From positions 1 through 48,554 of the forward strand of contig CAZKJL010000003.1 in NCBI GenBank assembly GCA_964553135.1: 48,554 bases of DNA. Direction: 5' to 3'. The translations under genes were made by a program, and so were the position numbers. Below are positions 15,107 through 24,097 of this stretch, piece by piece (the stretch's first letter is position 1; every line of letters starts with the position of its first letter). The notes below the pieces were generated by a model. It made no database searches. It was not told the DNA's origin and saw only the letters and a list, made by a program, of their open reading frames with translations. Source of the stretch: CAZKJL01 sp964553135. Lineage in GTDB: Bacteria > Patescibacteriota > Gracilibacteria > Peribacterales > Peribacteraceae.

Positions 15107-16087
15107 TTACTCCTCGGAAAGTTTGAGGTTGCGGGTGGCAAGGGTCTGCGTGACTTCATCCAGGGCCTTGGTGCCGAAACCGCGGAAGTTGCTGAGCGTG
15201 GCGGGCGTGCACTTCACGAGCTGCTCAATGGAGCCGACGCCGGCGTTGATGAGCGAGTTGAGGGTGCGAGGCGAAAGGTTGAGGATTTCGATGGGCGTGT
15301 AGCTCTCCTTGGCGGCAGCGCGGTCGGCCTCGGGAACGACCTGGCTCGTGCGCGTGAAGTCGGCCATGAACTCTTTCTCCACGGTCTCCTGATCGAGCGA
15401 GAAGAAGTTGAAGTACTGCGACATGAGCTGGCTGGCGAAGCGGATGGCTTCGTCGGCGGACAGAGAGCCGTTCGTGACGATCTCGATGACGAGCTTCTCC
15501 AAGTTCGTGCGCTGACCGACGCGGGTGGGCTCCACTTCGAAGCGGACGCGCTCCACGGGGCTGAAGATCGTGTCGATGTGCACGAGTCCCGGCTCGTTGT
15601 GCTTCTTGTTGCGCTCGGATGCGGGCTGGAAGCCGACGCCCTTCTCGATGGTGAGATCCATCTTGAAGCTTGCGCCCTTCTCGAGGTGGACGAGTTCCAG
15701 GTCCGGGTTCATGACTTCCACGTCGGAACTGCACTCGATGTCCGAAGCCTTGAGAACCTTGGGGCCTTTGCCCTGCAGAACGGCAACCTCGGGATCCTTG
15801 TGGTGCTTGCGGAGCTTCACCTGCTTCAGGTTGAGAGCGATGTCCATGACGGATTCGCGAACGCCCTTGAGCGTGGTGTACTCATGGTTGGCGCCCGCAA
15901 CGCGGATGGAGCTGATGGCAGCACCCGGAAGGCTGCTCAGGAGAACGCGACGAAGCGTGTTGCCGAGCGTCATGCCGTATCCCGGGGGCAAGGGGCCGAC
16001 GGAAAACACGACGTGCGTGGTATCGCCCTTCTTCACTTGGACCTGCGTCACCTTGGGGAGACCGATCTCTTCCTGAATGATATGCAT
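15107..16087 (-). CDS. rpoA: DNA-directed RNA polymerase subunit alpha
   Basis: 326 residues from the ATG at 16087. The N-terminal assembly domain has GMTLGNTLRRVLLSSLPGAA (about residues 36-55) and the insert domain with NPDLELVHLEKGA. A linker leads to the C-terminal domain (about 258-326) with LSPRTLNSLINAGVGSIEQL and FRGFGTKALDEV, the two helix-hairpin-helix-like elements that bind UP-element DNA and activators. Normal length, complete. Lies in the standard rpsD-rpoA-rplQ order. An intact alpha-CTD means UP elements could operate here. Confidence 0.97.
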   Translation of the reverse strand: MHIIQEEIGLPKVTQVQVKKGDTTHVVFSVGPLPPGYGMTLGNTLRRVLLSSLPGAAISSIRVAGANHEYTTLKGVRESVMDIALNLKQVKLRKHHKDPEVAVLQGKGPKVLKASDIECSSDVEVMNPDLELVHLEKGASFKMDLTIEKGVGFQPASERNKKHNEPGLVHIDTIFSPVERVRFEVEPTRVGQRTNLEKLVIEIVTNGSLSADEAIRFASQLMSQYFNFFSLDQETVEKEFMADFTRTSQVVPEADRAAAKESYTPIEILNLSPRTLNSLINAGVGSIEQLVKCTPATLSNFRGFGTKALDEVTQTLATRNLKLSEE

Positions 16088-16128
16088 AGGAATGGGTGGA
16101 AACTGAAGAAGTGAAGAAAGGGATTTTT

Positions 16129-16755
16129 TTAGCGAGAGTAGAAACCGATCACTTTGCGCATGTCGACGGCCATCTCGAAGTGCTTTTCGTTGTTCGGAAT
16201 GGCGATGACTTCGGCGCTGATGGTGGCCGGATCGGCCTTCAGCCAATCGGGCGGAAGGTACTTTTCGTGAGCGGTGATGATGGGACCGAACACGGGAGAC
16301 GATTTGCGGTTCTCGCGGATCTTGATCTTGTCACCGGGCTTGATGCGGTACGAAGGGATCGTGACGCGAACGCCGTTGACGGTGAAGAGTCCGTGCGAGA
16401 TGAACTGGCGGGCCTGCAAACGAGTCTTGGCGAAGCCTGCGCGGTAGAGCGTGCTGTCCAAGCGGGACTCGAGGAGCGAGTGCATCATGGAGTCGGTCTG
16501 GCCCATGGTCCGGCTGGCCTCGGCGTAGATGGAGCGGAGTTGCTTGTCGTGAACGCCGTACATGTAGCAAGCCTTCTGCTTCTCGAGGAGCTGCTTTCCA
16601 TACTCGGAGATCTTCGTGCGGCGTCCGCCTGCGGCTGCTGCCTGCATACCCGGGGCGTACGGCTTGCGCTGCAAGATCTTGTCGTACTTCTCGGAACCGT
16701 AGACGTTGAATCCCTGTCTGCGAACGCGCCGTGCTTTTGGACCTGTATACCTCAT
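16129..16755 (-). CDS. rpsD: 30S ribosomal protein S4 (uS4)
   Basis: 208 residues, starting MRYTGPKARRVRRQGFNVYG. The N-terminus lacks the four zinc-binding cysteines (C-minus form). The S4 RNA-binding domain is about residues 95-160 (SRLDSTLYRAGFAKTRLQAR, FISHGLFTVNG). In other bacteria S4 represses this operon by binding its mRNA; no matching structure was looked for here. The leader before the ATG is purely pyrimidine-rich (CTCCTTTTCTCCC). Confidence 0.97.
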   Translation of the reverse strand: MRYTGPKARRVRRQGFNVYGSEKYDKILQRKPYAPGMQAAAAGGRRTKISEYGKQLLEKQKACYMYGVHDKQLRSIYAEASRTMGQTDSMMHSLLESRLDSTLYRAGFAKTRLQARQFISHGLFTVNGVRVTIPSYRIKPGDKIKIRENRKSSPVFGPIITAHEKYLPPDWLKADPATISAEVIAIPNNEKHFEMAVDMRKVIGFYSR

Positions 16756-16792
16756 GGGAGAAAAGGAGAGAGTGAGAGCGAAGAGTTAAAAA

Positions 16793-17242
16793 TTAAACGC
16801 GGCGCGGCTTGGGAGCGCGGCAACCGCCGTGTGCCATGGGCGTGGTGTCCACGATGGCGTCGAAGTTGATTCCTGCGACCTGGAGTCCGCGGATTGCCTG
16901 CTCGCGACCGGGGCCGATGCCCTTCACTTCGATCTGGAGCGTCTGGATTCCGAGGGGCTGTGCGGCGGTCATGGCGCGCTCCGCCGCCACTTTGGCTGCG
17001 TACGGCGTGGACTTGCGTGCACCCTTGAAACCGGACGAACCGGAGCTGGCCCAGGACAGCACTTTGCCGTCCATGTCCGTAATGGTGACGATGGTGTTGT
17101 TCTCGGTTGCGGAGATGCAGGCGCGAGCCTTGAGCACCGTGCGCTTGTTCTTCTTGACCTTGCGCTTGGCCTTTGCGTCGGCTTCCGGAGCTTTTGCAGC
17201 GGGATCCGGAGTCTTGAACTGTGGGGTCTTGGGTTCGGCCAT
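16793..17242 (-). CDS. rpsK: 30S ribosomal protein S11 (uS11)
   Basis: 149 residues from ATG at 17242. The first 35 residues (MAEPKTPQFKTPDPAAKAPE and a Lys-rich stretch) are an extension ahead of the usual fold. The core has NNTIVTITDMDGKVLSWASSG, GFKGARKSTPYAAKVAAE and the C-terminal PMAHGGCRAPKPRRV, which lines the 30S platform. An earlier in-frame start would overlap the rpsM end and is less likely. Confidence 0.96.
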   Translation of the reverse strand: MAEPKTPQFKTPDPAAKAPEADAKAKRKVKKNKRTVLKARACISATENNTIVTITDMDGKVLSWASSGSSGFKGARKSTPYAAKVAAERAMTAAQPLGIQTLQIEVKGIGPGREQAIRGLQVAGINFDAIVDTTPMAHGGCRAPKPRRV

Positions 17243-17283
17243 AGGGAGAGGGGGCGACTCCGCGAATGCGGAGTGCAAATGGT

Positions 17284-17664
17284 TTACGTCTTGGTAAGGG
17301 TAACGCGTCCGGAGAGACCCGTCTTGCGCTTACCGCGGCGCGTGCGCGCGTTGCGGCGGGACGTCTGTCCGCGGCTCGGGAGCTTTTTCTTGTGGCGGTG
17401 TCCGCGCCACGTGCCGATGTCCTGCAGACGCTTCACGTCCAAGGACACTTTGCGCGTGAGGTCGCCTTCCGTGGGGAGCTTTTCAACCAAAGAGCGAAGC
17501 AGAGCTTCCTGCATATCCGTAAGCTTCTCTGCTGCGATCTCGGGGTCGATTTTTGCCTCCTTCAGCAAGCGTTTGGCCATGGGACGACCGACACCTTTGA
17601 TCGCGGTGAGCGCGATGCAGATGTGCTTGTTGCCGGGGAGGACGACGCCTGCGATACGAACCAT
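17284..17664 (-). CDS. rpsM: 30S ribosomal protein S13 (uS13)
   Basis: 126 residues. MVRIAGVVLPGNKHICIALT and the helix-two-turn-helix block IKGVGRPMAKRLL match S13. The C-terminal RGQTSRRNARTRRGKRKTG is the tRNA-contacting tail. Sits between rpmJ and rpsK. The 43-base gap upstream contains reiterated GTGAAAAGTT words rather than a ribosome binding site. Confidence 0.97.
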   Translation of the reverse strand: MVRIAGVVLPGNKHICIALTAIKGVGRPMAKRLLKEAKIDPEIAAEKLTDMQEALLRSLVEKLPTEGDLTRKVSLDVKRLQDIGTWRGHRHKKKLPSRGQTSRRNARTRRGKRKTGLSGRVTLTKT

Positions 17665-17700
17665 GGGAGTGAAAAGTTGAGAGTGAAGAGTGAAAAGTTA
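17665..17700. repeat. Short AGTGAA(AA)GTT word repeat between rpmJ and rpsM
   Basis: Three imperfect tandem words (gagtgaaaagttgag, agtgaagag, tgaaaagtta) fill the intercistronic gap. A related purine-rich stretch is at 16757-16795. On the transcribed minus strand both read as pyrimidine tracts. Confidence 0.35.
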
Positions 17701-17707
17701 CTGAGGA

Positions 17708-17821
17708 TTAACCCTGACGCTGCTTGTGACGAGGGTTCTTGCAGACGATGTAGCGGACACCCTTGCGGATGACGCGACGACAGTCTTTGCAGCGGATGCG
17801 GATGGAGGGAGAAACTTTCAT
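17708..17821 (-). CDS. rpmJ: 50S ribosomal protein L36 (bL36), zinc-binding form
   Basis: 37 residues, starting MKVSPSIRIRCKDCRRVIRK and ending HKQRQG. It has the zinc ligands C-x2-C, a later Cys and His (CKDC...C...H), so it is the C-plus form. Its ATG overlaps the infA stop codon (ATGA), which implies coupled translation. Too short for most gene callers but unmistakable by sequence and by its place between infA and rpsM. Confidence 0.95.
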   Translation of the reverse strand: MKVSPSIRIRCKDCRRVIRKGVRYIVCKNPRHKQRQG

Positions 17822-18132
17822 GAGGCGGGAGCGGATTCTGAGGGAACGACGGGTGTCGGAGTCGGGGTACTGCTTGGAGAGGGAGCGTTGAACGTCGGGT
17901 CGTCGGAACGGAATCGGTAGACGATGCGTCCCTTTTTCAGATCGTAGGGAGTCATTTCGACGCGAACGCGGTCGCCGGGAAGGATCCGTACTTTATGCAC
18001 TCGCATGCGACCCGCGAGATGACACAACAACTCGTGATCCTTGGCTTCAGCTGAGGAGATCTTCACGCGGAACGTCGTATTGGGATAACACTCCTCTACG
18101 ACGCCGACAAGTTCGATAACATCCTTAGACAA
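17818..18132 (-). CDS. infA: Translation initiation factor IF-1
   Basis: 104 residues with a TTG start at 18132. (M)SKDVIELVGVVEECYPNTTF is a typical IF-1 opening, followed by the OB-fold strands LCHLAGRMRVHKVRILPGDR and RVEMTPYDLKKGRIVYRFR. The usual IF-1 has about 72 residues; here a Pro/Ser/Thr-rich tail of about 28 residues (DPTFNAPSPSSTPTPTPVVP and on) is added. First gene of its operon, with a good promoter 31 bases upstream. Confidence 0.95.
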   Translation of the reverse strand: MSKDVIELVGVVEECYPNTTFRVKISSAEAKDHELLCHLAGRMRVHKVRILPGDRVRVEMTPYDLKKGRIVYRFRSDDPTFNAPSPSSTPTPTPVVPSESAPAS

Positions 18133-18162
18133 AGAGAAAAACGGGGTGATGAAAGCCGAGGG

Positions 18163-18191
18163 ATCCTACCGATGGAATTGGCCGCCTGCAA
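18163..18191 (-). promoter_or_regulatory. Promoter of the infA-rpsI operon
   Basis: On the minus strand TTGCAG (18186-18191), 17-base spacer, TAGGAT (18163-18168), about 30 bases before the infA TTG start. The rest of the 288-base divergent gap up to 18420 holds an AT-rich stretch (18236-18262) and the opposite promoter at 18356; no gene is seen there. Confidence 0.6.
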
Positions 18192-18355
18192 GCCCTGAGA
18201 CTGACCAAATCGAGGGAAACATCAGAATTGAATTGCAAAATATTTAAATTATTTTATTGTTAAATTTGGCTTCGCCGATCCGATTGTCGGACAGCGGCGG
18301 GGTACAAAAAGTCATACAGAACGACGGTATCTTTTCGATGCTCCAAAACTCACTA

Positions 18356-18384
18356 TTGTCCCAAAGTGAAGAATACTGTATAAT
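18356..18384 (+). promoter_or_regulatory. Promoter of the charged-protein gene pair
   Basis: TTGTCC (18356-18361), 17-base spacer and a perfect TATAAT (18379-18384). The leader to the ATG at 18421 is 36 bases and ends in a pyrimidine tract (ttcccattcttccgt) with no Shine-Dalgarno motif. Confidence 0.7.
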
Positions 18385-18420
18385 GGTGAGAAAATTTCAT
18401 ATCAATTCCCATTCTTCCGT

Positions 18421-18729
18421 ATGACCGCATCAGCATTCGTGGACGCTCTGTCCGGCATGAAAGGAATCCTTCCCGGCATGATGGAGCACCTCAAAGGGCT
18501 CGCACCCAAACTCACGGAAAAAGAGCGTGAGGAGACCGTGCAGCAGTTCTCGTCCCTCAGCGAACAAGTGGAGGCACTGGAACGTGAGAACGATGAATTG
18601 CTCGCCGAAGGCCACGCGGAAATGGATCAGCTCAAGAAGAAGGAGCTGCCCAAGATCAAAGCCGCCGCTGAAAAAATGGAACGCAGCTCGGCCGAAGCCA
18701 AACTGGATAAGAAAATGAAAAACCTCTAA
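18421..18729 (+). CDS. Helical/coiled-coil protein, 102 aa
   Basis: Starts MTASAFVDALSGMKGILPGM. From about residue 38 it is a heptad-rich charged helix (QVEALERENDELLAEGHAEM, KKELPKIKAAAEKMERSSAE), so a coiled coil is very likely. No signal peptide or membrane segment. It is followed after 30 bases by the 1491-residue charged protein gene, sharing its promoter, so the two may work together. Family not recognised. Confidence 0.8.
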   Translation: MTASAFVDALSGMKGILPGMMEHLKGLAPKLTEKEREETVQQFSSLSEQVEALERENDELLAEGHAEMDQLKKKELPKIKAAAEKMERSSAEAKLDKKMKNL

Positions 18730-18759
18730 TTCCCTCGTTCGCCAATACCAACACACAGT

Positions 18760-21700
18760 ATGGACACTCTCCGATTCTCCGGTGACCGGGAAGCACGACT
18801 GCTCGGACTCAACTTGAGCCCGACCCAAGGCGGTAACAACGCTCCGAAGGCCAAGGTTAACGGAAAAGGATGGGAAGAAGCTCAGGCTCCGGGAGAAAAA
18901 GGTAAGGCACCGGAAGGCCTGAATAAGCTGAGCGTCCGCAAAGACGACGAGCGCAGGTCTCAGTTCAACGGAAAGTACGACCGCGTCTACGATGAGATGG
19001 ACAAGCGTCTGGGCGGTTACAAGCAGGAGATCAAGAGTCTCACGGACAAATTGGCGAACCCCAACGACAAATACGGGAACGACGAAGAGCATGTGCAATA
19101 CAAGCAGAAGATCAACGCGTGGATCGACAACATGAAGAACATCTACGAAAAGATGAGCACCGGCTCGTACGCAAACCTGCAGAAAATCGAGAGCTGCTAC
19201 AACCAGATTGAAGATCGTATCGCCCAGCTGGAAGCCAAACTTGCGGCACGCGGCGAGGCCGTGAAGCCGACGTACGCCGAACGCGTACGCGACGGACGCA
19301 CCGAACAATTCAAGAACAGCTCCGATTTCAAATCCGTGGACATCCACGGCCTGAGTGCCGATTACGGAAAGATGGAAATGAAGCCGAGTTACTTCTTGCT
19401 CCGCACGCCGGCCAACGTGTCGCTCCGCTTCGGAGACGGCATGCCGGAGAACGGATTCAAGTCGAACTACGGCATGAGCAACGGCATCAAGTACACCCAG
19501 GTCACCGAAGAAGGTGCCAGGTACTTGAACGGCAAGACCATCACGGTGATGGTGTACGAGAAAGAAACGAACGCCGCCGATGCCGAGAGCCGCGGCGTCA
19601 AAGGCACGGAAATGAAAGCCATGATCACCCGCGACGCGGGCGAGAACGGCAACCTCGTCTTCACGCTGGAAAAGGCAACGGACGCAAAGCCGATGCCTGC
19701 ACCGGAACCCGAAACTCCGGAACCGGCGGCTGCCGAAGCAAAAGTCGCCTCCCCTCTCAAGCCGGACTCAACGCCGAGCATACCGGAGAAAGACACGAAG
19801 CAGGCCGACAAAGAACGGATGGCCGCACTCGCGAAAGAAACGGATGCCATCGTTGCCGATGCCAGAAAGGAGATCGGGTCGGGCAACGGCTTCAGCCGGC
19901 GTAACGGCGTGAAGCGCGGCCTCGCCGCCATCGAAAAGGAAATGGCCGAGCACAGCGCCAGGGACCAGAGCGGCGTTGACGGTACGGACTCAAGAAACAT
20001 GCGCTACATCGCGCTGCAGAAACTGCAGTCCGAATTCCGTGCTCTTCGCAATCAGTTCGAAGCGGAGGACAAGGCGCAGGAAGGAAAAGACAAGCTGCGT
20101 GCCGAATTGCGCGGCAAAACGGATGCCGCGGTCGCGACCGCGGACAAGACGCTCTCGCTCAAGACAAACAGCTTTGATACGCGTCGCGATCTCGGTGCGG
20201 CCATGAAAGCCATTACCGACGAAATGGAAGAGCTTTCCAAGCAGGGCTTGGCATCCAAGGAAAAGGTAAAAGTCGGACGCTACGAAGACATCCGCGCCAA
20301 ATACAACGCCTACGAAGACGTCCTCCGCGATATGCGCGACAAGGACATCACGGCCGAACAGAACCGTGAGAAGCTCAATGGACTCAGGCAGAAAACCGAC
20401 CAAGCCATCGGCAGTGCCGAGGTTTCCATCGCCGACGGTGAAAAGCGTGCCGCCCTTGAAACGGCGATGAACGCCATCACGGCCGAGCTCACGGAATACA
20501 GTGCTCAGAAGATCACGTCGACGGAGCGCGCGCAGATCCCGCGCATCGAAGATTTGAAGAAGACCTACAACAAGTTTGATGCGATGGCCAAAGACATGGA
20601 CGCCGCCGCGAAGTCTCGTGAGAATCTTGAGAAGGACAAGCAGAACGTCCGCGACCTCTTCAAGCTCCTCACGTCTCACCTGGAAACGGGCCACATCGAG
20701 AGCGCCAAGGGCGAAATGATCGACAAATTCAACGCCGCACTCAACAAGCTCCGAGAATTGGACAAGCAGGACATGATCGACGAACTCGATCTTTCCAAGG
20801 GCGTGAACGTGGAACACACGCTCGACGGTGCCGATGACAAATTCGTCATCCGCTACGATGTCACGAAAGACACGGTGAGCGTCGAAGAAGTGAAAACCGT
20901 GGAAAGCAAGCCCGTTGAAAAGAAAGCTGAAAAGCCTGCGGAAAATCTCGTGGAGAATCTCCGCGGCGGCATCGATCAGGTGAAGTTCCACCTGGAAGCC
21001 GGCCACGGCAAAGACGGCAACGAAGTCGGTTCCGCGCTCAAGCTGGCCAACAAACAGTTCCACAAAATCTCGCGTGAGATGGATCGCGAAGACGCCGTGG
21101 ACGCCCTCAAGCTCAGGGGCGGCGTGGACGCTCACGACGGAAACAACAACCGGGATTTCAAGATCCGCTACGACGTGACGACCGACACCCTCGTGGTGGA
21201 AGACGTAACGAAGACGCCTGAAAAGAAGACACCGTCGAAGAAGACCGATACGAAGCCCGAGTCATCCGAAAAGCCGCGCGATCTGCAGGCCGAGGCGTAC
21301 CAAGGATACATGGACGCCGTCGCCGCTCTCCGCGAGGGCAAATCCGTCGTCGACGCACAGCGCATCATCGACAACACGACGAATGCCGCACTCGACCTCA
21401 TGACGGATCCCGCCGAACAGGCAAAAGCGCTGGATGCGATCGTGGGAACCGTCGGCAAAGAATTTTCAGAGCCGAAGTTCCACGTGAAATTCGTGAAAGA
21501 GGCGGGCGCCGTGAAGATCGAAGATTTGAGCAAGCCTGCGGATAAACCCGCCGACAAGAAGCCTGAGTCCGTCGATCGCACATCCGAGACTGTTCTCGGA
21601 GAGATCGATACGGCTCTCCGGGCGCTCGGTACGTCGATCATGGACCAAGGTCCGAAGCACCCCGAGACCGTGGCACTCCTCGAAGCTCTCAACACGAAAG

Positions 21701-23235
21701 CGACGGAAGCCGCCGAATTGAATAAGGGTGATGCGATGGAACTGCACGCCAAAATGGACGCGCTTATCGCCAACCACCCGGAACTCGGAAACATTCTGAG
21801 CGGCGACGCCCGCACGTACTCCGTCGTCCAGAAGGACGGCCGGTTCGACATCAAAGATGTTACGAAAGTCACTCCCCCGGCAAAGCCGGCTGAAAGACCT
21901 GCGGCTCCTGCCAAACCCACGAAAGCCCCCGAATCACGCGAAGCGACCGACGTGGCCAAGCTCCGCGAAGCCACCGAAAAAGCACGCACGAAGATCGATG
22001 ACGTCACGCGCGATGCCGTCGCCCTCGACGGCAAGTTCGATAAGGCCGACGCCGAGAACATCATCAAAGCCATCGACGACTACGTAAAGGCCGCGGAGGC
22101 GGAGTTCAATAAGCTCATGCCCATCAACGATGAGGAGTCCGAGACGCGTAAGATGCAGCTCAAGGACGGCATCGCCAAACAGACCACGCTGAAAGAACAA
22201 CTCACGGCGAACTATCTCAAGCCCGCCGAGACGCCTCCTGCCAAGGGTGCCGATGCACCGAGCGAAAAGCCGAAGGAAGCAACGGTATCTCCGGAGGTCC
22301 AGAAACTCATTGAGGAACTCCAAACGATCCTCAAGGCATTGGAAGCCAAGCAGGCCCCGGCCAAGTCGGGCGACTCCACCCCTTCTTCTCCTGAAAAGCC
22401 CGTCGATAAAGTCGATCGCTCCAAGGAACTCGCCGCCGACATCGCCAAGCTGAAGGCCGAACGCGCTCAGGTGGACGTCGACTGGAAAACCGAAGTGTCC
22501 AAAGGCTACGACGCGCTCCATGCCGACGGCGACAAGGGCTTCAAGAAGCTCGACGAGCTCGAAGCCAAAGCCAAAGAGCTCGATGCCAAAATCGCCGCCA
22601 AGGAAGCCGAGCTCAAGGGCCTGGACTCGAAGGAATCAAACGACAAAGACATCGACGAGCTCATCAAGAAACGCGGCGAACTGACGAAGAAAGTGCCCGA
22701 TCTCAAGATCGGCGACACCGCCGGCCGCACGAAACTCTTGGGCGAGATCGCCGACATCGACGGGAAGTTGAAAGGCATTCGTGTCTCGCTCGATACGAAA
22801 ATGAGGGGGCTCACCGCCGACAAGCAGGATGATCGCAAACCTCTGCAGGCATCCATCAAGAAAATCGATGATGCGCTGAATTCGTCGGGCACGACACCGG
22901 AAGCCACGACGGAGAATCCCGACACAGCCCGTTTGAATGGTCTGAAAGAGCTGCTTAAGGGCCTTCTCGATGGGGTCGACGTGAAGGGCGACGCCGTCGT
23001 TCTGACGCTCGACAAGCCCGAAACGCGCGACGCCGTCGTTCGCATCTTCGGTACCAAAGCGATGAAGCTCATCGCGGGAATGATCACCGTTGAGAAAGAT
23101 CCGGCAAACAACAGGGCCGTTCAGGTCAAATCGTTCGACAAAAATTTCACGATCATCGGACCGATTCTCAAAACGATCCTGGAAAAAGTGAAAACCGGAA
23201 ACATCGAGACGATCATCAAGGATCTCGACAAATAA
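18760..23235 (+). CDS. Giant charged repeat protein, 1491 aa, unknown
   Basis: Starts MDTLRFSGDREARLLGLNLS, with no signal peptide or membrane segment, so it is probably cytoplasmic. Very rich in K, D, E and A. Visible layout: a helical part (about 60-165); a beta-rich folded region (about 185-310, GRTEQFKNSSDFKSVDIHGL onwards); three helical repeats of about 90 residues (about 347-630, each with (L)xxKTDxAI... and ...AITxE(M/L)xE); four alpha-beta repeats of 75-90 residues (about 631-716, 733-820, 847-927, 946-1037), each a helical part ending in a strand pair such as IRYDVTKDTVSVEEV; another helical unit (about 1069-1145); long coiled-coil stretches (about 1184-1390); and a C-terminal fold (about 1392-1491). 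Linkers are Pro/Lys/Glu-rich. Forms a two-gene unit with the 102-residue protein. A scaffold or filament-like role is only a guess. Confidence 0.9.
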   Translation: MDTLRFSGDREARLLGLNLSPTQGGNNAPKAKVNGKGWEEAQAPGEKGKAPEGLNKLSVRKDDERRSQFNGKYDRVYDEMDKRLGGYKQEIKSLTDKLANPNDKYGNDEEHVQYKQKINAWIDNMKNIYEKMSTGSYANLQKIESCYNQIEDRIAQLEAKLAARGEAVKPTYAERVRDGRTEQFKNSSDFKSVDIHGLSADYGKMEMKPSYFLLRTPANVSLRFGDGMPENGFKSNYGMSNGIKYTQVTEEGARYLNGKTITVMVYEKETNAADAESRGVKGTEMKAMITRDAGENGNLVFTLEKATDAKPMPAPEPETPEPAAAEAKVASPLKPDSTPSIPEKDTKQADKERMAALAKETDAIVADARKEIGSGNGFSRRNGVKRGLAAIEKEMAEHSARDQSGVDGTDSRNMRYIALQKLQSEFRALRNQFEAEDKAQEGKDKLRAELRGKTDAAVATADKTLSLKTNSFDTRRDLGAAMKAITDEMEELSKQGLASKEKVKVGRYEDIRAKYNAYEDVLRDMRDKDITAEQNREKLNGLRQKTDQAIGSAEVSIADGEKRAALETAMNAITAELTEYSAQKITSTERAQIPRIEDLKKTYNKFDAMAKDMDAAAKSRENLEKDKQNVRDLFKLLTSHLETGHIESAKGEMIDKFNAALNKLRELDKQDMIDELDLSKGVNVEHTLDGADDKFVIRYDVTKDTVSVEEVKTVESKPVEKKAEKPAENLVENLRGGIDQVKFHLEAGHGKDGNEVGSALKLANKQFHKISREMDREDAVDALKLRGGVDAHDGNNNRDFKIRYDVTTDTLVVEDVTKTPEKKTPSKKTDTKPESSEKPRDLQAEAYQGYMDAVAALREGKSVVDAQRIIDNTTNAALDLMTDPAEQAKALDAIVGTVGKEFSEPKFHVKFVKEAGAVKIEDLSKPADKPADKKPESVDRTSETVLGEIDTALRALGTSIMDQGPKHPETVALLEALNTKATEAAELNKGDAMELHAKMDALIANHPELGNILSGDARTYSVVQKDGRFDIKDVTKVTPPAKPAERPAAPAKPTKAPESREATDVAKLREATEKARTKIDDVTRDAVALDGKFDKADAENIIKAIDDYVKAAEAEFNKLMPINDEESETRKMQLKDGIAKQTTLKEQLTANYLKPAETPPAKGADAPSEKPKEATVSPEVQKLIEELQTILKALEAKQAPAKSGDSTPSSPEKPVDKVDRSKELAADIAKLKAERAQVDVDWKTEVSKGYDALHADGDKGFKKLDELEAKAKELDAKIAAKEAELKGLDSKESNDKDIDELIKKRGELTKKVPDLKIGDTAGRTKLLGEIADIDGKLKGIRVSLDTKMRGLTADKQDDRKPLQASIKKIDDALNSSGTTPEATTENPDTARLNGLKELLKGLLDGVDVKGDAVVLTLDKPETRDAVVRIFGTKAMKLIAGMITVEKDPANNRAVQVKSFDKNFTIIGPILKTILEKVKTGNIETIIKDLDK

Positions 23236-23258
23236 CATCGCTTCAAACGAACGGAATG

Positions 23259-23284
23259 CCGCGGCCCGAGGGGTCGCGGTTTTT
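23259..23284 (+). terminator. Rho-independent terminator after the giant protein gene
   Basis: CCGCGGCCC (23259-23267), loop GAG, GGGTCGCGG (23271-23279), nine pairs with one G-U, followed by TTTTT. It closes the plus-strand unit before the convergent map gene. Confidence 0.85.
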
Positions 23285-23286
23285 CG

Positions 23287-24048
23287 TCAGGCGATGATTT
23301 CGTACCCGTCCTCGGTGAGCAGCACCGAGTGTTCGAAGTGGCACGCAAGCGATCCGTCTTTCGTGAGCACGGTCCACTGGTCGGTGGACGTGTAGACCTC
23401 GGGTGATCCCATGGTGGCGATGGGCTCGATGGCGATCATCGTGCCGACCGGGAGGATGGGGCCGGTGCCCGCTTTGCCGACGTTCGGGACATCCGGGAAC
23501 TGGTGCAGGGTCTCGCCGAGGCCGTGGCCCGTAAGCGCACGTACAACGCCGTAACCGCCTTTCTGGAGCTTCTTCTCGATGAACGAGGACAAGTCCCCCA
23601 CCTGCATGCCGCCTTGCACGATTTCACTGATGGCTTCTTCGAGCGTGTCGCTTACGGTCTTCAAAAACTTTTTGATGCCGGGGCTGATGCTCCCGACGCC
23701 GACCGTCACGCATGCGTCGGTGTAGAGATCATCGTAAATCACGCCGCAATCGAGCGACACGACGTCCCCTTCCTGCAAAATTTGTTTGTCCGAAGGAATG
23801 CCGTGGACGACATGATCGTTCACCGACGTGCAGAGCGTACCCGGAAAACCGTGGTATCCCTTGAACGCGGGTTTACCCCCGCGACTCAGGATGAATTCTT
23901 CGGCGGCCCTATCGAGCGCGAGCGTAGAGACGCCGGGCTTTGCGAGCGGTGCGACGTACTGCAAACAGTCGCGCAAGATGGCTCCTCCCTTGCGGAGGGA
24001 ATCCTGCTCGGACTTGCTGAAAACCTGGCACGTGTCTGCGTACGTCAT
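23287..24048 (-). CDS. map: Type I methionine aminopeptidase
   Basis: Removes the initiator methionine from new proteins; dinuclear metal enzyme. 253 residues. Visible ligands and motifs: GYHGFPGTLCTSVNDHVVHG (catalytic His), VVSLDCGVIYDDLYTDACVT (two metal Asp), LTGHGLGETLHQFPDVPN (metal His), IAIEPI (metal Glu) and FEHSVLLTEDGYEII (metal Glu). No N-terminal zinc-finger or SH3 extension. A TACGAT -10 ends eight bases before the ATG, so it probably has its own leaderless transcript instead of depending on secY-adk read-through. Confidence 0.96.
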   Translation of the reverse strand: MTYADTCQVFSKSEQDSLRKGGAILRDCLQYVAPLAKPGVSTLALDRAAEEFILSRGGKPAFKGYHGFPGTLCTSVNDHVVHGIPSDKQILQEGDVVSLDCGVIYDDLYTDACVTVGVGSISPGIKKFLKTVSDTLEEAISEIVQGGMQVGDLSSFIEKKLQKGGYGVVRALTGHGLGETLHQFPDVPNVGKAGTGPILPVGTMIAIEPIATMGSPEVYTSTDQWTVLTKDGSLACHFEHSVLLTEDGYEIIA

Positions 24049-24056
24049 ACGCGCTT

Positions 24057-24062
24057 ATCGTA
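24057..24062 (-). promoter_or_regulatory. -10 element for leaderless map
   Basis: TACGAT on the minus strand, eight bases before the map ATG. No strong -35 seen. Confidence 0.4.
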
Positions 24063-24097
24063 CACCGAAACGCTCCAAAAAAGCAGGCTTTTCAGAC

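Noticed and set aside
16757..16795. Purine-rich stretch between rpsD and rpsK as a Shine-Dalgarno region
   Set aside because: It is purine-rich only on the plus strand; the mRNA is minus-strand and pyrimidine-rich there.
12513..18132. UGA read as glycine (Gracilibacteria/Absconditabacteria code)
   Set aside because: TGA ends infA, the TrmB-like gene, rpsQ and the 61-aa gene at positions expected from family lengths or overlaps, and no family protein has an in-frame TGA.
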